Shown: in pieces, positions 1 to 11,768 of the stretch
Position numbering within the stretch: the first letter of the stretch is position 1
Layout: the number at the start of each line of letters is the position of its first letter
NCBI RefSeq assembly: GCF_026210795.1
Contig: NC_089455.1
Location: forward strand, 434,001-498,000
DNA from: Rhizophagus irregularis
Taxonomy: Eukaryota; Glomeromycota; Glomeromycetes; Glomerales; Glomeraceae
DNA length: 64,000 nucleotides
Direction: 5' to 3'
Translations under genes and position numbers: made by a program
The notes under the pieces: generated by a model
Seen by the model: only the letters and a program-made list of their open reading frames with translations
Told to the model about the DNA's origin: nothing
Database searches by the model: none

Positions 1-481
1 AATTTAGCTTAAGCTTTACATATTTGAAATAATAATCTTTCAGTCTTTTTTCTAATACCCAAATCTGTTCAAAGAGTGCTTTATATGCTCTTACATTCTG
101 CTCATCCAGTTCAAATAACCAGGCTGTTTTATCTGTATATCTAATAACTTTCTACTTGCTAGTTATACTATCAAATTAATGCTTTTGATTGATTACTATT
201 TTCGTGATATTTTATATATGATATATCCTGCCTTGAGCGAAAAATAAAATTAATAAATAATATCCTGACCTTCTAACATTCTATATAATTAGTTTTTATC
301 AAAGAGCTTGAATGCCCTTGCTTGATTGTAAGGTTGTCCTTTCTTTTGATAATTTACTATAGTATAGGTTTGTGCTAGAGAGGTATGATTATCTAATAAA
401 TGTCAAAGGGCTTGACTGATAATGGTTATAGCCTCTAATAAATTCTTTACACTATTCAAAACAACTGCAAGTACCACCTTC
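1..481. other. AT-rich intergenic DNA
   Basis: No open frame with family resemblance is visible on either strand. The stretch precedes an inverted-repeat element. Confidence 0.5.
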
Positions 482-657
482 TAAAGCTCTGAACGGTTCG
501 GTTTGGTTCCATTTTTCAGTTTTTTGATGAGATAATTCCAACGAACTATAGATTGGGTTTATACGATCACTGGATGGCAAGTTATTGCGCAAAATGGATT
601 CTGACCATTCAGAAAAGAACCAAAAAATAGAACCAAACTGGACCATTCAGAACTTTA
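482..657. mobile_element. MITE-like inverted-repeat element, possibly hAT
   Basis: The left arm starts TAAAGCTCTGAACGGTTCGG and the right arm, read in reverse complement, starts TAAAGTTCTGAATGGTCCAG. The arms continue to match through GTTTGGTTC and a T run. The flanking octamers ccaccttc and ccgcctcc agree at 6 of 8 positions and may be a decayed 8-bp target-site duplication, the size made by hAT elements. There is no transposase, so this would be non-autonomous. The 64-codon minus ORF across it is a by-product of the palindrome. Confidence 0.6.
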
Positions 658-1076
658 CCGCCTCCAATTTGCACAAATAGCTAGGGAGGAGTGGTTTACC
701 AATTTCAAAAAGAAATTTATCTTTTTTCAAAAATGTATTAAACCATTTAACCCCTTATACTCCTAGATCCCTTATTAACTGTTCAGAAGAAATTACACTT
801 TAAATTCAAGTAAGAAGAAGTTCAGTTTAACTTGCTCTTCATTTTTTTTTAATAATCTAAATATCCAAGAATTATTCTGCTGTTTTCAGTTTTTTGAATA
901 CCCAGTTTCACTTCCATTAGAAATGCACAAATTTTTAATTTTAGTGGGGCAGATGCGAATGATCCTTATCAGGTAATGGAATATCAGATGATTGAGAAGT
1001 TATCTGTATTTCTAAATGAATAGAAGATTTTGATATAGATAGATACATTAGTTTGTGCATTAACAGCAATTCGATC
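658..1076. other. Intergenic, nothing recognised
   Basis: AT-rich sequence with short homopolymers and no supported gene. Confidence 0.5.
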
Positions 1077-1274
1077 TTACTTGATTTTCCCGAAATCATA
1101 ATTTAGTTTAGCAATGAGCTTACCTTTTTCTTTATCACTCTGCTCTAGTTTTGTGAGTTTAACAACATTATCTTTTATAGCCTGTCTTAATCTCACATTT
1201 TTGGCCTTAATCTTAGCATTTTCAGCCAAAAGCTTAGCATTCTCTTGTCTCAACAAATCTAATTCAGAATGCAT
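1077..1274 (-). CDS. Short coiled-coil (leucine-zipper-like) protein
   Basis: A 65-codon frame begins MHSELDLLRQENAKLLAEN and is almost wholly heptad-patterned, with charged/asparagine residues between leucines, so a parallel coiled coil is likely. No DNA-binding basic region is seen. The stretch LRQENAKLLAENAKIKAKN resembles the start of the decayed gene at 18392-19117 (SLRELNAKLLAEIAELRK), so both probably belong to one dispersed family. The stop overlaps a good donor (AATCAA|gtaaga), so the frame could be the first exon of a longer spliced gene whose next exon I could not place. Function is unknown; it may be a fragment. Confidence 0.45.
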   Translation of the reverse strand: MHSELDLLRQENAKLLAENAKIKAKNVRLRQAIKDNVVKLTKLEQSDKEKGKLIAKLNYDFGKIK

Positions 1275-2533
1275 GTTTGGTAATAACTTTTATATATCTA
1301 ATATTGTATTTAAAATGTATAACTGACGCACAAAAATAAAAAAATCATGTGTGTATGAAGAATTCTTTGCGCTGATCACTTTTGTCAAAAAAAATTTTTT
1401 ATTAATATATGCAAAAAACAAATACAAAGGTTTGGAACTTTGCTTGGGATACATGATATTTCTATGCTGTTTACCAGAACCTTTTGTTATACATTTTGAA
1501 ATAGCATGACAAGCTGGATAAAATAATATACAAAATCAATATAATAATATATATTTACAAACAAACACTAAAGTACATACTTGTTGATCCAGAAGAATTA
1601 ACTGTATTTTAAAGATTTTAATGTTTAAATTGATTAAAGAATGTATGATGTATATTTTCATGATCATGATTTGGCAACTCGATTATGACTACAATTCTGT
1701 CTTGAAACTCCCAGTACCTTGATGCATTCACAATCTCACATTTTTTTTCAAACTTTTTTATAACTTACACCTTCAATAAGAATCAGAGGAAGTCTAATAG
1801 AATAAAACAAATTTTAGCATAAACATTGAGAATTGATTTTATGTAGTATTATGATTATGACTTTACTTATTTTTATCAATAATTTTATAATTTCCATTAA
1901 TCCACCATTTTTTTCTCTTGCATCAGCTTTCTTCTACATTAGCATTAATAACTTCAATACATTCCTAAAATGCCAACTCATCTGCAGTTAGATTAGGTAA
2001 GAAAGTTACTGAATCTTGACAAGAAATTAGCATTTTTCAGATATATAAAAGTCTGTCAATTTTTAATAGTTTTTAATAATTTTCTTTTATTTGAAAGCTA
2101 ATCAATTGTAATTTTAAAATGCAATTAAAAATTTAAAATCTAGCTTTCAAATAAAAAAAATTTGGGTAATTTTGTTAGAAATTTATAGACCTTTATGCAA
2201 TATGAAATTACCAAGCATTTTTACAGAAACCTGGTAAGTTTAAATTAAAAATAATAATAATAGATTATATTTATTAACTGCTAGTTAATAGAAATTATAT
2301 ATCTAAAAACCTAAAATTTAATGATTAAGAATAAATAAAACCTAAAACCACAACCAAAAAGCATTAATTTAGAGTAAATCACATGACATAAATATAATTT
2401 CGCCAAAATTAATTATAATTCTGGCCATATTTTTTACTATCAATCAATGATCACATGTTCTGTTACTTGACCTGAATATCTGATTAATTAAATTTAGCAT
2501 GAATTCATGGATCTCATATACTAATAAGTTGAT
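1275..2533. other. Intergenic with a hairpin near 2047-2197
   Basis: AT-rich DNA without a supported gene. Near 2095-2152 the arms tttatttgaaagcta and tagctttcaaataaa form a strong inverted repeat. Weaker complementarity extends outward to about 2047 and 2197 (gtctgtcaattttt against aaatttatagac), consistent with an old palindromic MITE. Confidence 0.5.
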
Positions 2534-3786
2534 CTAAATAGTCATCGTTGGGAAATCGAGGCGTCTGTGAAGTCTGTTTAGAATATCCAGATAATCAGGT
2601 TCATTGTTCGGATCAATAATTGAATGCCGAATCAGAAAATCGATCACAACTATTATTTAAAAAGAATTTCTTAATATATATAAGAGTTATTAAAAATAAC
2701 AACATAATAGAATACCTAGTGCACAATTAGGTTTAAATTCGTCCGCTTTAATATGCTTAACGAGCTAAAAATCCAACCAAATGATGCTATTTGTAATAAA
2801 TATTACAAGAAAAAATTCTTCATTAAAAAAATGCGAACCTCATCCATGTCCCATAAATAAAAGCATTCCACTTCGCCATCAAGTGGCTTTGGTTCTACAT
2901 CAAGAGGAATCTCAAGGTCATAAACATATCTGTTTATATATACGTATTCACGGAAAAGGAAATTATAATTATTCTTATTTATTTAAAAATTAATTAACCA
3001 TTAAAACTTACTGAATTTCAGGTTGTAATCCTCTTTGTGATACTGTAAAATAGGAAATCGCACCCACAGGAACCGCTTTTTCTGCAATTTCCATAGATAA
3101 GCTTGCCTCTTCCATTGCTTCTTTGATAACAGACTCTCTTACACTTAGTGTATATGGAATTCCACCTGCTACAGCGTTATCCAGCCATCCAGGCCAAGTG
3201 GGTTTTGTCCTTGCACGTTTTGCGATCCACATTTTTAGTTGACCTTGTTCAGTCCTAGTATATCCATTCAAATGAACTCCGAAGGTCAACACACCAAATA
3301 ATGGAGCCGCACAACGCTCCATGACAAATGCTATATTTTTTGGACTTTTCGGATCACCATATATAGGATATAATTCATCCCGCCAGCCTAAATTAAATTA
3401 ATTTATTAATTAATTTATTTAAAAATAAGAATTAATTAGTGAAATTATGAAATGCCTGAAAGAGCCGGAAAAATCTTCTCTTCTCTCCACGTATTAAATA
3501 GTTGTTTAACAATTTCTGTTCTTGATTCGAACGTATTTAAATGTGCTGCAAATTTAACGTATTTATCTTCTATAATAAAAGGGTTTGGCTCTTTGAGACG
3601 AATATATTCTTTTAACGCTTCAACAGTTGGAGGAAGGAGGAGGCCTACTTTGATATCATTATCAAGAAGAAGTGGAATGTCATTTGGTTTAGAACTAGAT
3701 TTAGTATTATCAGAGTATGGATAATTATCACATTTTTCAACTATATTAAAAAAAGAATAAGAAGAAGACTTTGAAGGTTCAGACAT
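2534..3786 (-). CDS. Nudix hydrolase, DUF4743 / Tnr3 N-terminal type
   Basis: Five exons (3786-3456, 3387-3012, 2929-2839, 2764-2716, 2649-2534) give 320 residues. A DUF4743-like N-terminal half (FPALSGWRDELYPIYG, LFGVLTFGVHLNGY) is followed by the Nudix core, AGGIPYTLSVRESVIKEAME then EASL, and a C-terminal part with KPLDGEVECFYLWDMDE, FKPNCALVVIDFLIRH. This layout matches stand-alone yeast YJR142W/plant NUDX20-24-like proteins and the N-terminal half of S. pombe Tnr3; related enzymes hydrolyse thiamine diphosphate derivatives. No thiamine pyrophosphokinase domain follows. The ATG at 3784-3786 is the first in frame. Intron 1 starts with GC instead of GT (TTTCAG|gcattt), needed to restore the conserved reading. 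Start codons of this gene and the deaminase lie only 120 bp apart in divergent orientation. Confidence 0.85.
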
Positions 3787-3906
3787 TTTTATCAAAATCT
3801 TATCATGATCAACCTAAAATAAAATGTTAGATTAGCTTACATAATACATCTTTTCTCGGTATAAAAATATTTTTTTTTTTTCAAAAATTTTATTTTACGC
3901 CAAAAG
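3787..3906. promoter_or_regulatory. Divergent promoter region
   Basis: Only 120 bp separate the start codons of the Nudix gene (-) and the deaminase gene (+), so the 5' control regions of both must overlap here. It includes a long T run. No individual factor site was identified; the call rests on geometry. Confidence 0.5.
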
Positions 3907-5531
3907 ATGGTAGAACCTACTCCATTTATTTTGACTCAATATGGAAGTCTTGAAAATTTAGAAAAATATTGTAGAGATATGCCAAAAATTGTAAATTATC
4001 AAAACTATCATTTATGTTTTTAATATATTAAGTTAACATACGTGAATTGAATAGGAGTTACATGCACACATTAATGGTTCTATAAGTCCGGAAACACTTC
4101 AACAATTAGTAGAACGAAAGAAAGAAAAGAAACCTCATTTAGCACAATTTACAATACCAAAAAGAAAATTAGACGTAATTAATGAGTACGAAACTTGCAG
4201 TGAAAATATATCAATAATTATTTTATCAACTAAAAGGTTTTTTTACGATGACAGGTTTTTTTCTATATTCAATGTCGTGTATCAACTGACCGATGATGAT
4301 GAGTCAATAGGTTATATTACCGAATCTGTAATTCTTGACTTTAAAAAGGACGGAGTTCAATATTTAGAATTAAGGACAACTCCAAGAAGTGATAAAAATG
4401 GTATATTCTAAAATAGTACCCCATTTACATGATCGTATTCTAATAATATTTTTCATAAAAGGGATGATGACAAAAGAATCCTATGTAGGTATCGTTTTGT
4501 CAGTTATCCAAAAATTTTCATACTCAGAACACGGAATTATTGTTAAACTGATACTAAGTATAGATCGTCGAAATACCTTGGAAGAAGCTATGGAAACTGT
4601 GAATTTAGCTATTAAATATAAAAACAGGGGTGTTGTTGGTGTTGATCTTTGTGGTGATCCTAGCGTGAGTTATTTTTAAAAAAGAATTATAAAAATTTAA
4701 TCTCTTAAGTATGAATTAAGTATCTTTATTCGTTGATAATAGAAGGGACATATAGATAATGTTAAACCTGCTTTCATAGAAGCAAAAAAACACGGATTGA
4801 AAGTTACACTACACTTTGGAGAGGTGAATAATGTTAAGTTCGCATAATCTTTTTTAACCCGTGATTAAGGTTTAAATTAACTCTTTCAAATAATTAACGC
4901 GAAAAAGATTGAAGAGAATATACCAGAACATGCGTCAATGCTTGAACTTTCCCCTGATCGTCTTGGTCATGCTACACATCTTGATCCAGAATCAAAGGAT
5001 TATATCTCTTCAAAGAATATTCCGGTAGAGATGTGTATGACTTCTAATGTGCTAAGTAATACAGTGAAGAATTATCGCGAGCATCATATTCGGGATTTTT
5101 TAATAACGGGTTACAAATTTTGTATTTGTGTAAGAAATTTGTTATTGATTTTCTTAATTTTGTCACCGCTTTTTCTTATTCTAACATTTATTCATATATA
5201 CATATATATATCTTTTGACTATCAGACTGATGATAAAGGTAACGTTATTTACTATAAATTACATGACTTAAAAAGAAAAAAGAAAAAGAAAAAGCTTTTT
5301 ATTGACGTCAATTATTTGCTGCGTACAGGTGTTTTCTTTTCGGATCTTTCCACTGAATATGCAATTGCCGCTTCAACATTTTCTCTTGATCCAAAAAGTT
5401 TATTCGAACTTTCATTTCAAAGTATTGATTGTATATTTGATAACGATGAGACAAAGCTACAATTGCGCAAAATATGGAATGACTGGTATAGCTCAAGCAA
5501 AAATTCTTTGTTGACAAATGTCAATGATTGA
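3907..5531 (+). CDS. ADAL: Adenosine deaminase-like protein (N6-methyl-AMP deaminase)
   Basis: Eight exons (3907-3990, 4055-4185, 4255-4400, 4462-4664, 4743-4823, 4908-5129, 5226-5238, 5329-5531) give 360 residues, normal for ADAL/MAPDA. The metal-dependent deaminase motifs are complete: HAHINGSIS (zinc ligands), LELRTTPR, LHFGE (catalytic Glu), RLGHATHL and CICTDDKG (metal-binding Asp). The family removes the N6 group of N6-methyl-AMP to give IMP. Exon 7 is a 13-nt microexon encoding the catalytic TDD. Introns 6 (96 bp) and 7 (90 bp) are multiples of three without stops, so a naive ORF reads through them. Exon 5 has tandem acceptors (tagaag) that could add or drop one Lys. It is convergent with glycerol kinase. 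Confidence 0.88.
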
Positions 5532-5671
5532 GATCTTTATGATTGATATTATAAACACATTTTGGATAAATATAAAAATAGTTTATTGATAATCAATGTT
5601 ATTAAATTACATTTTATTAAGAGACCATACTGAAGTTTTATTATTAAATAGAAAAAAAAAAATAATAATTT

Positions 5672-7343
5672 TTAAGCCCAATCTAAACTTCTTTCAATAG
5701 CTTTTTGCCATGTTTTATATTTTTGTTCACTTTCCTCTTTAGACACTTTAGGAGAAAAAATTGTTCGGTCTTTGCTATTAACTTCATCTAATTCACTAAA
5801 AGATTTCCATACACCAACAGCGAAACCGGCAGCAATAGCCGCACCTAAAGCAGTTGTTTCTTTCATTGATGGACGATCTACATCAATTCCAAGAATATCA
5901 GATTGAATTTGCATGCAGATATCTGAATTTGTCATACCACCATCTACTTTAAGAGAGGTTATAGGATGACCTGAATCGGTATTCATAGCATCCAAAATTG
6001 CGCGTGTTTGGAAACATGCCGCTTCTAAAGTGGCACGAGCAATATGAGACTTATTTGTATATTGAGTGATTCCAACGATACAACCACGAGCATCATCACG
6101 CCAATAAGGAGCAAACAAGCCAGAAAAAGCAGTTACAAAGTAGACACCACCAGTGTCATTAACGGAAGCGGCAAGATTATTAATTTCATTAGTTTCATTT
6201 ATAATACCCAAGTTATCACGAACCCATTTAATTGCTGATCCAGCGACAGCAATTGAACCTTCAAGAGCGTACACTGGTTCCTCATTACCGAATTTATAGC
6301 CTACAGTTGTAAGTAGACCAGATTTGGAAATCACAGGGTCTGCACCAGTATTAAATAACATAAAACATCCTGTACCATAAGTGTTTTTCACTTCACCTCG
6401 GTTGAAACATTTTTGTCCCACCATGGCAGAATGTTGATCGCCTAGATCACCAGCAATTGGGATTCCCGCCAAACTGGTTATTTTGATATTACCGTATACT
6501 TCCGAAGAAGAGCATATTTTTGGGAGAATACATTTTTTAATTCCAAAAAATTTAAGTAATTCATCACTCCATTCTAATTTCTTGATATCCATTAACATTG
6601 TTCTGGAGGCATTTGTTACATCAGTAATATGCAATCCACCATCAATTCCGCCGGTTAAATTCTATTTCAGAACACAATGAGATTTAATTAGATAAAAAGT
6701 ACGTAAATTTTAAAAATAAGTTGTGAAAACCTACATATATAAGCCAAGTATCAACGTTTCCGAATATCATGGTCTCATTTTCATGAGCTTCTTTAACTGT
6801 GGATACATTTTCAAGAAGCCACTTAAGTTTTACTGCAGAAAAATAAGTTGAAATAGGAAGTCCACAAAGTTCTTTTAATGCATTTGTTCCATGTTTACTA
6901 TTTAAATCATGTACCAAATGATGGGTACGAGCATCACACCAAACAATAGCATTACAGAGATGTTTTCCAGTAAATTTATCCCAAACGATAGTAGTCTCTC
7001 TTTGATTGGTAACTCCAATAGCCTTAATATCCGTAACGGAATAGCCTTTATCAATAAATTTTTTTAGTCCTTTCTCAATACATTCATAAACTGATTCAAG
7101 AATATCAATAGGATCATGTTCAATCCAACTTTTATAAATAAAAAACAAAAAAAAAATAATCAAAATAAAGGTATTAACCCTTTAAAATATTTTTAAATTA
7201 AAGTATTGAATAACTAACCCAGGATTAGGATAATATTGAGCAAATTCGACTTGATGATAATCTATCAAAGCACCTTTTGAATCGAATATCAAGAAACGGG
7301 AAGAAGTCGTTCCTTGATCTATTGAACCAATAAATGTAGGCAT
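5672..7343 (-). CDS. GUT1: Glycerol kinase
   Basis: Three exons (7343-7219, 7128-6735, 6661-5672) give 502 residues, the usual length for FGGY glycerol kinases. It phosphorylates glycerol to glycerol-3-phosphate with ATP in the cytosol. Visible motifs are [11 protein letters not shown] (phosphate loop), [66 protein letters not shown] and the C-terminal [10 protein letters not shown]. The ATG at 7341-7343 starts the canonical [12 protein letters not shown]. Donors are GG|gttagt and TAT|gtaggt, and both joins restore conserved residues (NPGWIEHDP, LIYNLTGG). No break or missing catalytic residue is seen. The gene ends 140 bp from the convergent deaminase gene. Confidence 0.95.
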
Positions 7344-7873
7344 CTTTGTTTATAAAAAATTTTTAAAAATTTATAATAAATTGGGTACACCGATAAACTA
7401 TTTTTCAAAAAGGGAGTTTCTTTATATATATCTATATTTGATAATCAATCAATTTGTCGATCAAGATTTTTTTTCAGGCCATTCGCACGTGAGGTTAATT
7501 AGAAACAAAATTTTGTGTAAAGTATGGTTTTTGACTCGATTTATATATGATCAATGCAAATCAAACATGATTAGCATTACGATTGATAAAGGAGTAAGAA
7601 CATCTATAATTTGGTAAAAATAAAAATTTTTTTTTTAAATGAATTCGATTTCTTTATATTTTAATGAATTCAACCATAAACTACACTTACATTGGGGTAA
7701 AGGATGTTATTGGGGTTATTTGGAACGCAACCAATAGAAATTTCTTTAAAATGATATCGATATATAACTCCCCTATTATAAAAAAAATAAAAAAATAATT
7801 CTCATTTTCTTTCTTTTTTTTTTATTAATAAGTAGGTAAGATGCACATTATTTTTATAATGAAATTAACAAAT
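7344..7873. other. Intergenic between two minus-strand genes
   Basis: This contains the 5' region of glycerol kinase and the 3' region of the oxygenase. The 78-codon plus ORF here has no recognisable domain and is treated as chance. Confidence 0.5.
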
Positions 7874-9226
7874 TTAACGATAAGTAGAAACCAATCTAAA
7901 TTTTAAATGTTCACCAGCAGTTAAGGGTGTTTTTACACCATCAACACCATAAACAATCCCCTTTTCCACATTTATAGAATCCAAATTTTCTAAATATTTA
8001 CTTGGAATAGGATCTAAACCAACATCATCTTCAGCATGACAAAAATATGCTATGCTATATCTATCAATCATCGAAGTATCGTTATTAAATGTAACACGAT
8101 GTTTAGTAGATTTAAATAAACCTTTTGACCAATATTCTAATAAATCTGCTATATTAATTAATACACAATCATTAATAACGGGTGCAGGAATCCATTGTTT
8201 TGTTGAAGGTAATTCTATTTCTAAACCTCCAACATCTTTTTGAAATAATATTGTCAGAGAACCATAATCTGTATGACTAAATGAGATAAATAAATAAATG
8301 TGTATAATTTTTTTTTTGTTAAAACCAAAAAAAAAATTTAAATTTTAAATATGTTTTACCTCCCAGCACGAATATCTTTTTCATCAATATTATGTTTCAT
8401 AGGTGGATAATGTAAAATTCTTAAAGTATCACCGGAATCATTTTCATACTTATGTCTTTGTTCAAACCAATTTTTACCACCTTCATCTTGTAGAATTTCC
8501 AATGATATAGAAAAAGCTTGTAGTATTTTCATACATAATTGGTGACACGTCTGGATAAAAAAAAAATTAAATTTAGGTTAAAGTTATTAAAGAATAAAGA
8601 AGGATTTCATTTTCATGATAGAAAACCTTTTCAAATTTATCGATAAATTCTTCTTCAAAACAAGGGGGTAATACTTGTAATTTCTTTCGTATCTTACCAA
8701 AATTAAAACATCTTTTTTTTTAAAAAAAAAAATTGAATAAAAATCAATCCTTCTTTTTCTTTCTTTTTTTAAAAAAAAAAATTAAAAAAATTTCCCAGTT
8801 AAAAAATTTCCTGGTTAAAAAATTTTCCTTGTTAAATATCTTTCTCATAAACTTACTCTTTCCAATCACCAATTTTCTGATTCGATGGATCAAGCATTTC
8901 TTGATGAATGGAAACATATCCTTGATATTTTTCATTTACTGAATATTTTAATTTTTCTTCTTTTGAAAGACTAAAAAATTCTTTTGTCTAAATAATAATT
9001 ATAATAAATTATAATAAAGATAAAAGTTCAAATTATAAAAAGTTATAATGAATCATTATTTATCCTTACTAACATGTGTAAACATTTTATCAATAATATC
9101 TTGCGAAATTCCATGATTTTTTAAATAAAAAAAACCAATAGTTTCACTAGCTTTTTTTATTTCTTTAGAACAATTAACTTGGTCAGTATCAAATAATGAA
9201 AAATCAATTATTGGAATTTGTTCCAT
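7874..9226 (-). CDS. 2-oxoglutarate/Fe(II)-dependent oxygenase, isopenicillin N synthase-like
   Basis: Five exons (9226-9074, 8987-8857, 8711-8627, 8550-8360, 8276-7874) give 320 residues. The N-terminal DIOX_N half starts MEQIPIIDFSLFDTD with TIGFFYLKNHGIS. The C-terminal jelly roll has SHTDYGSLTILFQ (HxD iron ligands), STKHRVTF (third His ligand) and the 2-oxoglutarate-binding RYSIAYF (RxS). All ligands are present, so it should be active; substrate cannot be told from sequence. Members oxidise small molecules in varied pathways, from flavonoid and gibberellin metabolism to fungal secondary metabolites. Acceptors are preceded by long T/A runs. An upstream ATG frame near 9406-9462 ends at a good donor, but no acceptor joins it. 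Confidence 0.88.
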
Positions 9227-9624
9227 TGGAAAGAATTTTTTTTTTTAAAAAAAATAATATAATATAACAAAAAATAATAGTAACAAAAATAATAGTGAGT
9301 ACCAAAAATAATAGTAACAAAAAATAAAACAAAAATAAAACAAAAATAAGACAAAAAATGAAAATGAAATATATTTGATCAATGATCAACCAAAGTCTTA
9401 CGATTCTTTGAAAGAGAAAAGAGCATTCATTTCATCCTTATCATCCCATTTATACATATGAATTTGTCATAATGTGATTACGAAAATCATATTAAAATGA
9501 TGATTTCATAAAACTTCAATTTACCCATTCCCGTAATTTTATTTATAATATTATTTATACTATTTTGTAGTTGTCCTACTATTACAGTAAGCACAATGCG
9601 TAAATCTTTCATTTTATATTTTAA

Positions 9625-11326
9625 ATGAAAAAATTTATAAATAGCTTAATACGCGCTAAATTAATTAGTTATAGTGTTCACAAAATTAATAAAATCATGA
9701 ATAGTTCAATAAAACATCAACATAAGCAAGTTTCTCAACAAAAAGAAATTTCTCAACAGGAAGAAATTTCTTCTACCATAGTTAACAATATCAAGCCACA
9801 AAAAACTAATTATAAAAAATATTTAACAGATTTCGTTGAATACGCAAATGAAGGAATCCATTCCTCAATAAATTCCCTTCAATCCATTAATATTACACAA
9901 AAAATTTCTCATATTTATGAAATGCCATCATCATTTATATTACCAGATGATGATCTATTCGCCCCTACAGTAAAAAAATTCTTAGAAGATTATACATTAG
10001 ATGATATTTATCATAATATTAATAAATATGGTATAAAAAAAGAATTAGAAATAAAAGGTTATAAAGATATTGTTATTAGTTTTGATACTTCCGATTATTT
10101 TGTACATAAATTAAGCTTAACTGATAAATCATTATTGAATTTTACTTCCACAATTAAAAGTATTAATGGCCAATTTTTAATTAATTTATTTATAAGAAAA
10201 AAAAAGTTCATCTTAAGTGATTTTAAAACCTATCAAATTTTAAGAAGAATTGAAACTTTTAATGAAAATGATGAAGAAGATAATTTTATTAAAAATATCA
10301 AATATATTAACGGCTTTGGTGCTATGGAAGTTTATAAATTTATGGAAAGCCAATTAAATGATAAATATTCATTATATTTAATTGAATGGATTTGTATGCA
10401 AGGTACATTATAATTTTATTTACAACTTTAAAAGAATAAAAAGATATTAATCATCTTAATAGATCCATGTAGTAAATTTTCTCAAAACAGACCACAATTT
10501 CCAGGTCAAAATTATCCTGGCTTAAGAATTGGTAGAAAAGTTAATAACATGTTGATTGATCTAGCTCATAAAGGTTATTATTAATTTACATTTATTATTA
10601 TTATATATTTAAAATTATATATATTTATTTATTTTTTTTATAAAAGGTGATGGCTTAAGTAATATTCCTGAAAATTTTCACAATGCTTACATATATCATA
10701 CGCAAGATTATACCTTTCTTAATCCTGCTTTTCAGGCTTATTTTGATTGTTTGTGTGGTAATTATTTTTCAACTCATCTATTATATTATTAATAATATTT
10801 TACTAATAAGTTTCTTTAAAAAAAACATAAATAAAGATTCTTTAAAAAATGATTTAAAAGTTCACGGATTATCAGCTGTATCTTGGGCATTTCATAATGG
10901 TCATGTAAAAAATCTTAATGGTGAAATAGAAATGTAAGTTATCACTTAAACTTGCTAATTAATATAGATATAAATGGTAATAATCTAATCCTTTTTATTT
11001 GATTTAGATGGAAACCAGAAGAACAAGTATACTCAATATCGTCAAAATTAAGTTCGTATTTTGTTTCTCATGGTTATAAGAGTTTGTATAATATATTTCG
11101 TAAACGTGATTATCAAGTCTCAATAGATTGGAATAATGCCAAAGAAATTTGGAAATTTTCTTTAAATCATCAATTTGTTAATTATAATACTGCTGAAGAT
11201 ATTATTTGTAATATTCATAATGAAGATGAAAAAAAGAACGAATTAAATATCATTAAAGATGTTGCAAACGAACATCAACAAAATGGGCAAGAGCATATTT
11301 GGATACCTGAAAAATCAAAAATTTAA
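9625..11326 (+). CDS. Conserved hypothetical protein, unrecognised family
   Basis: Five exons (9625-10402, 10463-10573, 10647-10752, 10811-10933, 11008-11326) give 478 residues. I do not recognise a named domain. The first exon encodes a Gln/Glu/Lys-rich low-complexity stretch (residues about 35-60) and then a globular region. Across the first splice joins runs RPQFPGQNYPGLRIGRKVNN and, after the next intron, GDGLSNIPENFHNAYIYH, compact Gly/Pro-rich motifs that suggest a folded enzyme-like or binding domain. The 3' part has LSAVSWAFHNGH. No signal peptide or membrane segment. The exon 3 donor (TGTTT|gtgtgg) is the least certain; it was chosen because only this phase avoids a stop. Confidence 0.6.
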
Positions 11327-11768
11327 AGAATATGTTATATATTTTTCTTAATTTTTAAGTCACCTTTATATAAGTATTTATTTATTTTATATATTTCCTC
11401 TTTTTAAACAAATTATTTAAATTAATTTATTCCAATATATATATGTAAGTAATATTATACAATAAAATAAATCTTTCTAAAGAGATTAATAGAATCTTTT
11501 GTTTTTTTTAAATATGCTAACAAAGTCTATGTCATTCATTAACCGATTTATTTAGAGCAAAATGGAAAAAAAGAAATCTGTTACTATTTTGAGTTTTATA
11601 AAACATGTGATACCTTTTCAATGTCCAAAAGAATTCTACAATAAAGCAAAAAAGAGCATATAAAAACTTCAAATCTATACCTACCGAAAAAAAAAAATAT
11701 TTAATATCATAAAAAGTTTAAAGTAACTACTAATAATAACTTTTTTTGTACAAAATTTATATATATAA
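11327..11768. other. Convergent 3' region
   Basis: AT-rich sequence between the 3' ends of the hypothetical gene (+) and SF3B2 (-). Nothing else was recognised. Confidence 0.5.

Noticed and set aside
452..646. 64-codon minus ORF
   Set aside because: It lies within the inverted-repeat element at 482-657 and has no family resemblance.
9406..9462. Possible upstream exon of the oxygenase (MYKWDDKDEMNALFSFKE then gtaaga)
   Set aside because: No acceptor AG exists between it and the ATG at 9226; the gene starts well at 9226. It may be a leader ORF.
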